In this document: piece after piece, positions 6,517 through 9,971 of the stretch
Layout: each line of letters begins with the position of its first letter
How positions within the stretch are numbered: the first letter of the stretch is position 1
Assembly (NCBI GenBank): GCA_021604605.1
Contig: BQJH01000094.1
Span: forward strand, 1-9,971
Length of the DNA stretch: 9,971 nucleotides
Reading direction: 5' to 3'
Source of the DNA: Hyphococcus sp.
Lineage (GTDB): Bacteria; Pseudomonadota; Alphaproteobacteria; Caulobacterales; Parvularculaceae
Notes under the pieces: model-generated
Database searches by the model: none
What the model saw: the letters and a program-made list of their open reading frames with translations, nothing else
What the model was told of the DNA's origin: nothing
Program-made: the position numbers and the translations under genes

Positions 6517-7599
6517 TCAGCCAGCGAGCGCAAACGCTTCCAAACCGGAAAGGCGCATGGCGGTTTCTGGCTTGGCAATCTTTCGCGGCGCTATTGTGCT
6601 GATATTGTCCGCATAGGCTTTGATGTGCGCTGGCGTCGTGCCGCAGCACCCGCCGACAACATTCAAGAGACCGCTCTCTGCCCATTCGCGCAAATGCATC
6701 GTCATCATTTCCGGCGTTTCATCATATTCGCCAAAAGCATTCGGCAAGCCAGCATTGGGATAAGCGGAAACATAGCAATTTGCGATGCGCGATAATTCGG
6801 CCACGTAGGGCCGCATCAAATCAGGCCCGAGCGCGCAATTAACGCCAACAAAAAGCGGCTTGGCGTGGCGCACCGCATTCCAGAACGCCTCAGTTGTCTG
6901 ACCGGATAGCGTGCGCCCGGACTGATCCGTAATCGTCACGGACAAAGCGATCGGAATTTCAAAGCCCAACTCATCAAATAACTCTTTGACCCCATAGATC
7001 GCCGCTTTGGCGTTTAGCGTATCAAAAATCGTCTCGATTAAAATGAAATCTGCGCCGCCTTCTATCAGTCCGCGCGCCCCGTCCGCATAAGTTTTTGCAA
7101 GCGTATCAAAATCAACATTGCGCTTCCCGGGATCGTTGACATCAGGAGAGATTGAGGCGGTGCGGTTTGTTGGACCAATAGCGCCCGCAACAAAACGCGG
7201 ACGATCCGGTGTTGAAACCGCATCGGCAGCCTCGCGCGCCAACCGGGCGCCTTCAACATTCAGCTCATAGGCAAGATCTTCCATCGCGTAATCAGCTTGC
7301 GCGATGGTGGTCGCGGAAAACGTATTGGTCTCGATAATATCGGCGCCCGCATCGAGATAGGCCTGGTGCATCTCGGTGATGATCTCAGGGCGCGAGAGAA
7401 TGAGGATGTCGTTATTGCCTTTGATCTCTTCAGACCAATCGGCAAAGCGGTCCCCGCGATAACCGGCCTCATCAAGCTCATAGCCTTGAATGAACGTTCC
7501 TGCGGCGCCGTCGAGGATCAAAATCCGCTGTTCAAGCGCTGATTTCAGGGTTTCGATACGGGCCTGCCGGCCAGGAAAAAGGTCATTCATCTTGCTCAT
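6517..7599 (-). CDS. metH: Methionine synthase, homocysteine-binding domain (split MetH)
   Basis: This 360-residue protein matches the N-terminal homocysteine-binding barrel of cobalamin-dependent methionine synthase. Visible motifs are ILDGAAGTFIQ (28-38), ETNTF in the barrel, GVNCALGP (Cys255), the substrate-loop sequence YPNAGLPN (280-287) and GGCCGTTP (Cys318, Cys319); the three cysteines bind the zinc that activates homocysteine. The protein ends at RLSGLEAFALAG. RLSGLE is the linker that leads into the folate-binding domain in full-length MetH, so the gene stops where a split enzyme should. The folate-, cobalamin- and activation-domain half is not in this window; the next gene is argE. 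Start: ATG at 7599, or ATG at 7590 (codon 4), which has a GGATGAG stretch ahead of it. The promoter is overlapped by a 22-bp palindrome (7617-7638), suggesting repression by a methionine-cycle regulator. Confidence 0.9.
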   Translation of the reverse strand: MSKMNDLFPGRQARIETLKSALEQRILILDGAAGTFIQGYELDEAGYRGDRFADWSEEIKGNNDILILSRPEIITEMHQAYLDAGADIIETNTFSATTIAQADYAMEDLAYELNVEGARLAREAADAVSTPDRPRFVAGAIGPTNRTASISPDVNDPGKRNVDFDTLAKTYADGARGLIEGGADFILIETIFDTLNAKAAIYGVKELFDELGFEIPIALSVTITDQSGRTLSGQTTEAFWNAVRHAKPLFVGVNCALGPDLMRPYVAELSRIANCYVSAYPNAGLPNAFGEYDETPEMMTMHLREWAESGLLNVVGGCCGTTPAHIKAYADNISTIAPRKIAKPETAMRLSGLEAFALAG

Positions 7600-7610
7600 C
7601 CGAATAGATT

Positions 7611-7646
7611 TTCACACATATAAAGATATCTTTATATGATTTGCAA
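7611..7646. promoter_or_regulatory. 22-bp palindromic operator across a divergent promoter pair
   Basis: Positions 7617-7638 are a perfect palindrome with half-site CATATAAAGAT. On the minus strand a promoter facing metH fits: TTGCAA (7646-7641), 18-nt spacer, TATATG (7622-7617), starting transcription about 10 nt before the ATG at 7599. On the plus strand TTCACA (7611-7616, 5/6), 18-nt spacer and TATGAT (7635-7640, 5/6) face the 26-codon ORF. The palindrome lies across both spacers, a geometry expected for repression. AT-rich palindromes centred on AAAGATATCTTT-like cores before methionine genes resemble sites of ArsR-type regulators sensing S-adenosylhomocysteine or S-adenosylmethionine (SahR/SamR type); that assignment is from family knowledge and memory, not shown here. 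No regulator gene is in the window. Confidence 0.72.
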
Positions 7647-7694
7647 GAACTGATTTGAGAGAGGCGGAACCACTCGTTAACCGGGAGATAGCAG

Positions 7695-7775
7695 ATGTTT
7701 TTAAAACTGAAGCTTCTCTTTGGAAAAGCAAAAAGGCGGATCGAGGTGCAACTCAAAATCCGCCTGAAGCTTTAA
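7695..7775 (+). CDS. Putative 26-aa cationic amphipathic peptide
   Basis: The ATG at 7695 has GGGAG (7683-7687) 7 nt upstream, ideal spacing, and lies about 50 nt after a plausible plus-strand promoter sharing the metH operator. The product begins MFLKLKLLFGK and ends IEVQLKIRLKL, with KRR near residue 13. It has nine basic residues and one acidic (net about +8), with strict alternation of hydrophobic and polar residues at 16-26, which would suit an amphipathic beta-strand or membrane-active peptide. The coding DNA also folds into nested hairpins (7710-7772). No known peptide family is recognised. It may equally be a structured small RNA in which the reading frame is incidental. It is too short for codon-use tests, and comparison with relatives is the only way to decide. 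Confidence 0.4.
   Translation: MFLKLKLLFGKAKRRIEVQLKIRLKL
7710..7772 (+). other. Nested RNA hairpins inside the 26-codon ORF
   Basis: AGGCGGAT (7734-7741) pairs with ATCCGCCT (7758-7765), and directly outside it on the right GAAGCTT (7766-7772) pairs with AAGCTTC (7710-7716). This gives a 15-nt continuous right arm, with a 17-nt bulge on the left arm. The combination of 8 and 7 exact pairs in an 81-nt ORF is unusual and suggests selection on RNA structure, although strand and transcription are unproven. Confidence 0.5.
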
Positions 7776-7780
7776 CCAGA

Positions 7781-7812
7781 GCCGAGGGGGAGGAGAAATC
7801 CTCTCCCGAGGC
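7781..7812 (+). terminator. Stable GAAA-capped hairpin, terminator-like without U tract
   Basis: The stem runs 7786-7794 with 7799-7807 (9 pairs including one G-U), capped by GAAA (7795-7798). Below it are a tandem G/A mismatch pair and three more pairs (7781-7783 with 7810-7812). It begins 6 nt after the 26-codon ORF's stop. There is no run of T on either side, so it is either a 3' end-protecting structure, a Rho-type end, or part of a small RNA. The strand is assigned from the upstream ORF only. Confidence 0.45.
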
Positions 7813-7887
7813 CTGGCAAATATAGGCAAAGAACGTGACTAAATCAACAACGACGCGGACCAATTTGATGAGAAAGCGGCGCCCTCC

Positions 7888-8009
7888 GTCATCCCAGATG
7901 CGGTGCAACATTAATGTTGCATCGCTGGTCTGGGATCGCTCACCGCACAACTCTAACAGATCCCGTGTCTGCAACGCGTCACTGCATGCCGCGCAGCGCA
8001 CGGGATGAC
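7888..8009. repeat. Composite palindromic repeat A (about 122 bp)
   Basis: The ends are inverted copies: GTCATCCC (7888-7895) and GGGATGAC (8002-8009). Two hairpins lie inside. ATCCCAGA (7891-7898) pairs with TCTGGGAT (7929-7936) around a perfect 18-bp palindrome at 7904-7921 (half-site TGCAACATT). ATCCCGTG (7960-7967) pairs with CACGGGAT (7999-8006), with CTGC/GCAG further in. The architecture and GTCATCCC ends match the dispersed intergenic palindromes common in alphaproteobacterial genomes. No transposase is present; it is probably a non-autonomous or extragenic repeat. Confidence 0.75.
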
Positions 8010-8085
8010 CGGTGTGATGAGAGCCTCGCGCAAAAAGTATGCGGGCGCCGGAAAGGCCGGGTGATGAGATTGAATACCCACCGCC

Positions 8086-8186
8086 CGCTCATTCCCGCGA
8101 AAGCGGGAATCCACCTCATCAAAGAAGGTCGCGCTGCGCGCGTCACCATGCGTTTGCTGGATCCCGGATCAAGTCCGGGATGAGCG
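8086..8186. repeat. Composite palindromic repeat B (about 101 bp)
   Basis: Outer ends CGCTCAT (8086-8092) and ATGAGCG (8180-8186) are inverted. Each end carries its own hairpin: ATTCCCGC (8091-8098), loop GAAA, GCGGGAAT (8103-8110); and ATCCCGGA (8161-8168), loop TCAAG, TCCGGGAT (8174-8181). The sequence between includes GAAGGTCGCGCTGCGCGCG. The motif pair CATTCCCGC-GAAA-GCGGGAATCCA and TGGATCCCGGATCAAG is a familiar dispersed repeat of alphaproteobacteria, from general knowledge. Confidence 0.78.
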
Positions 8187-8220
8187 GAGTGGATCTGCAC
8201 GCCAGAGGCAAAAAAGAGGC

Positions 8221-8255
8221 AAAAAAATGCCCCGGCGGTCAGCCGGGGCATTTTG
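8221..8255 (-). terminator. Intrinsic terminator of the histone H1-like gene
   Basis: ATGCCCCGGC (8227-8236) and GCCGGGGCAT (8242-8251) form a perfect 10-bp GC-rich stem with a GGTCA loop. On the minus strand it is followed by seven U residues, 22 nt after the gene's stop codon. The TTTT at 8251-8254 makes it weakly usable on the plus strand as well. Confidence 0.93.
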
Positions 8256-8272
8256 AATGCAACAAGCGTAGA

Positions 8273-8674
8273 TTAGGCCGCTTTACGACGAGCGACTGTC
8301 CGGCGCTTTGCCGTTGGTTTTTTCGCCGCTGTTCTTTTGGCAACAGGTTTCTTCGCAACAGCTTTTTTTACTGCGCTCTTACGTACTGCCGTTTTTTTCG
8401 CAGCCGTTTTCTTCACTGTTGTCTTTTTCACAGGTGACTTTTTAGACGCCCGTTTTTTAGCTGGCGCCTTGGCCACTTTCAGTTTTGTTTTCTTAGCGGC
8501 TTTTGCCTTGACCGTGCGTTTTTTCACTGCGGTCTTGGCTTTCGCCTTAACAGCCGTTTTTCTTTTTGCTGCTGGCTTTGCCTTTGTTGTTGATGCTTTG
8601 CGCGCCGTTACTTTTTTCTTTGTGGCGGCTTTTCTTTTTGCCGCCGGTTTTGCGGCTTTGGTCGTTTTTCTCAT
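8273..8674 (-). CDS. Histone H1-like lysine/alanine-rich DNA-binding protein
   Basis: The 133 residues consist only of Lys, Ala, Arg, Thr, Val, Ser, Pro, one Leu and the initiator Met. There is no acidic, aromatic, glycine or cysteine residue. Irregular short repeats such as KKTAVKK, KKTAAKK and AKKPVAK run through its length, as in the C-terminal tail of histone H1 and bacterial analogues (Hc2 of Chlamydia, AlgP, BpH1-type proteins). Such proteins are disordered, bind DNA or RNA by charge and help compact the nucleoid. There is no folded domain, so it is a stand-alone tail. ATG at 8674 follows AAGGGG at 10 nt. It has its own terminator (8221-8255) and lies between terminators, so it is a single-gene unit. 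A perfect hairpin (8693-8713) sits in its leader. Length of such repeats commonly varies between strains. Confidence 0.88.
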   Translation of the reverse strand: MRKTTKAAKPAAKRKAATKKKVTARKASTTKAKPAAKRKTAVKAKAKTAVKKRTVKAKAAKKTKLKVAKAPAKKRASKKSPVKKTTVKKTAAKKTAVRKSAVKKAVAKKPVAKRTAAKKPTAKRRTVARRKAA

Positions 8675-8692
8675 TTAGGATTATCCCCTTAA

Positions 8693-8713
8693 CCGCTGAC
8701 CCTTTGTCAGCGG
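8693..8713 (-). promoter_or_regulatory. Inverted repeat in the leader of the histone-like gene
   Basis: CCGCTGAC (8693-8700), loop CCTTT, GTCAGCGG (8706-8713) form a perfect 8-bp stem whose near edge is 18 nt before the ATG at 8674 and just ahead of the AAGGGG ribosome site. It has no following U run on the minus strand, so an operator or a leader structure is more likely than a terminator. Confidence 0.55.
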
Positions 8714-8775
8714 GAAAACTCATTAAGGAAACATGGTAAACGAAAACTAAACAAACGCATTTGCATCATTGCAAC

Positions 8776-8809
8776 AAAAAACCCTCTCCTGTTTCCAGAA
8801 GAGGGTTTT
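8776..8809 (-). terminator. Intrinsic terminator of the FKBP lipoprotein gene
   Basis: AAAACCCTCT (8778-8787) and AGAGGGTTTT (8800-8809) form a 10-bp stem with a 12-nt loop. On the minus strand it ends in six U residues, about 20 nt after the FKBP gene's stop. The TTTT on the plus side makes it symmetrical. Confidence 0.9.
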
Positions 8810-8830
8810 GAAAAACATATCGAAAAGGGA

Positions 8831-9799
8831 TTATTTGACTTCGATCAACTCGACTTCAAATACCAACGCTTCGTTCGGACCGATCGGGCCGCCGGGCGTG
8901 CCGCCTTCGCCATAGCCGAGAGCCGGCGGAATGAAGAAACGATATTTGTCGCCTTCACTCATTAGTTGAACGCCTTCTGTCCAGCCGGGAATCACACGGT
9001 TAAGCGGAAACTCAATCGGTTCGCCGCGCCGATATGAAGAATCAAACTCTGTCCCATTGAGCAAGGTGCCCTGATAGTGAACTTTGACTTTATCGGTTGC
9101 CGCAGGGCTCGCGCCGTCCGCCTTGCCTTCGGTGATGACTTCATATTGAAGGCCCGACGTGGTTTGTTTTACGCCTTCTTTTTTGGCGTTTTCAGCGAGG
9201 AATTCATTCGCCTTCGCAAGGTTCTTTTCCGGGTTTTGCACTTTTATTAGCTCCACATCAAAAATTAGCGCTTCGTTCGATCCAATTGGCCCACCGGGTG
9301 TTCCCTGCTCGCCATAGGCAAGCTCAGGCGGGATGAAAAAGCGATAGCGATCGCCTTCGCTCATGAGCTGGATGCCCTCAGTCCAACCGGGAATAACCTG
9401 GTTCAAACGGAATGTCGCCGCCGCGCCGCGCGCACGCGAGGAATCAAACTCAACACCATCTTTCAGGGTGCCAACATAATGGACGATAACAAGGTCCGTT
9501 GATACCGGCGTCACACCGCTCTCCGGTCCTTCTTCCAGCACTTCATAAAGCAATCCGCTCTTGGTTTTCTTCACGCCATCAAGGGCTGCTTTTTGTTTCA
9601 GGAATTTCTTTGATGCCGCCATCTGGTCAGTAGCATGCGCGACAAATTCAACTTTTTCTTCGGCTTTTGATTTGCGCTCTCCGACACTCATTGTTTCCTG
9701 CTCGGCGGAAGCTGTGCCAGACTCGCCCGAAGCTGACCCGCCACATGCGGTCGCGGCCATCGCGGCGGCGCCCACTGTCATCATTAAAAAACTGCGCAA
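8831..9799 (-). CDS. Lipoprotein with two FKBP-type peptidyl-prolyl isomerase domains
   Basis: This 322-residue protein has an N-terminal signal with a lipobox-like ATAC ending at Cys19 and a Gly/Ser-rich linker, so it is probably lipid-anchored in the periplasm. A charged helical stretch (about 40-75) is followed by FKBP domain 1 (about 82-187; VHY 106-108, DSS 119-121, VIPGW 135-139, FFIPPELAYG 154-163). A shorter helical linker (190-210) leads to domain 2 (about 216-322; VHY 240-242, VIPGW 269-273, FFIPPALGYG 288-297). Both carry the hydrophobic ligand-pocket residues, so both may catalyse proline isomerisation and aid folding of exported proteins. The domains repeat with a 134-residue period and are similar in DNA, pointing to tandem duplication. 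The start is TTG at 9799, decided by AGGAG 8 nt upstream; ATGs at 9784 and 9781 are too far from it and would lose the Arg of the signal. Confidence 0.88.
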   Translation of the reverse strand: MRSFLMMTVGAAAMAATACGGSASGESGTASAEQETMSVGERKSKAEEKVEFVAHATDQMAASKKFLKQKAALDGVKKTKSGLLYEVLEEGPESGVTPVSTDLVIVHYVGTLKDGVEFDSSRARGAAATFRLNQVIPGWTEGIQLMSEGDRYRFFIPPELAYGEQGTPGGPIGSNEALIFDVELIKVQNPEKNLAKANEFLAENAKKEGVKQTTSGLQYEVITEGKADGASPAATDKVKVHYQGTLLNGTEFDSSYRRGEPIEFPLNRVIPGWTEGVQLMSEGDKYRFFIPPALGYGEGGTPGGPIGPNEALVFEVELIEVK

Positions 9800-9818
9800 A
9801 ACGAATTCTCCTATTTTT

Positions 9819-9843
9819 GCGTCTTATGAGACTTACAAGACGC
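9819..9843 (-). promoter_or_regulatory. Inverted repeat in the FKBP gene leader
   Basis: GCGTCTT (9819-9825) and AAGACGC (9837-9843) form a 7-bp stem with an 11-nt loop, about 20-45 nt before the TTG start on the minus strand and just before the AGGAG site. It may be an operator or a leader hairpin, or the terminator of the preceding minus-strand gene (it is followed by AAAAAT, not U, which argues against that). Confidence 0.35.
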
Positions 9844-9911
9844 TTACTCCAATTGCCGGGGACCCTAGCGGAGACCGGCGGGAGTTCCAACGCTGCAACT
9901 GCCCTCAAACC

Positions 9912-9971
9912 CTACAATTTGGTCACGCGGCGCCCATAATCGCGCCGATCTAGGCCGATCCGAGCCTGATT
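9912..9971 (-). CDS. Possible 3' end of a gene continuing beyond the window
   Basis: From the window edge the minus strand is open for 19 codons ending LDRRDYGRRVTKL and TAG. The arginine- and lysine-rich end is protein-like and the orientation matches the following FKBP gene, 113 bp away. The fragment is too short to identify, and another minus frame is also open here, so this is only a candidate. Confidence 0.2.
   Translation of the reverse strand, partial: NQARIGLDRRDYGRRVTKL

Larger units (their letters stand above)
7776..8220. other. Non-coding, repeat-rich intergenic stretch
   Basis: There is no credible gene between the 26-codon ORF and the terminator of the histone-like gene. It consists of the GAAA hairpin (7781-7812), an unremarkable spacer, two composite palindromic repeats (7888-8009 and 8086-8186) and short links. 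Open frames crossing it on both strands run straight through these repeats and show no protein character. Confidence 0.7.

Noticed and set aside
7600..7760. SAM or cobalamin riboswitch upstream of metH
   Set aside because: The likely start site leaves a leader of only about 10-20 nt. The palindrome at the promoter explains regulation better.
7753..8001. 82-aa minus-strand frame with several cysteines between metH and the histone-like gene
   Set aside because: It runs through composite repeat A and the GAAA hairpin, has no ribosome site and shows no domain character.
7888..8186. CRISPR array
   Set aside because: The repeats are two different composite palindromes with no regularly spaced identical units or unique spacers, and no cas gene is present.
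8039..8437. 132-aa plus-strand frame across repeat B and the terminator
   Set aside because: It crosses two repeat hairpins, an intrinsic terminator and the antisense of the histone-like gene; clearly non-coding.
8337..8678. Hydrophobic 113-aa reading frame on the plus strand opposite the histone-like gene
   Set aside because: It is the antisense of lysine/alanine codons, which automatically reads as Phe/Ala/Val/Leu. The minus frame has the ribosome site and the terminator.
9844..9911. tRNA or other RNA gene near the right end
   Set aside because: No acceptor stem, T-loop (TTCRA context) or CCA-like end could be fitted on either strand.

Overview
The window looks like chromosomal DNA of an alphaproteobacterium with moderate G+C, perhaps Hyphomonadales/Parvularculales-like (inference). 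The grounds are a methionine synthase reduced to its homocysteine domain, clusters of GTCATCCC...GGGATGAC-type intergenic palindromes, a lysine/alanine-only histone H1-like protein, and the general style of the housekeeping genes. There is no integrase, transposase, CRISPR array, phage gene, tRNA or rRNA. It is a core region in which the unusual material lies in the intergenic sequences.

Layout. 147-419 (+) encodes a two-helix membrane protein of unknown function, convergent with a TerC-family membrane protein (466-1266, -). After a spacer with a 13-bp tandem repeat comes a 29-codon hydrophobic ORF with a strong ribosome site (1604-1693, +), convergent with a VanZ-like membrane protein (1763-2176, -). 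A 322-bp divergent intergenic region with a long hairpin separates VanZ from a PPP-family protein phosphatase (2499-3248, +).

The rest is essentially all on the minus strand. In transcription order from the right end: a possible gene tail (9912-9971), a tandem FKBP lipoprotein (8831-9799) with its terminator, a histone H1-like protein (8273-8674) with its terminator, a repeat-rich non-coding stretch, the homocysteine-binding half of MetH (6517-7599), ArgE acetylornithine deacetylase (5163-6323), a MAPEG-family membrane protein (4746-5135), and an unusual NovU-like C-methyltransferase (3263-4651) that converges on the phosphatase.

The most interesting spot is 7611-7775. A perfect 22-bp palindrome sits over two back-to-back promoter-like sequences. 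One faces metH. The other faces a 26-codon ORF with a good Shine-Dalgarno, encoding a strongly cationic, alternating hydrophobic/basic peptide. Its message folds into nested hairpins and is followed by a stable GAAA-capped hairpin. This suggests a small gene or RNA divergently co-regulated with methionine synthesis. Other points worth a look are the missing C-terminal half of MetH, the altered zinc and catalytic motifs in the methyltransferase, two composite palindromic repeats, and several hairpins that overlap ribosome-binding sites.
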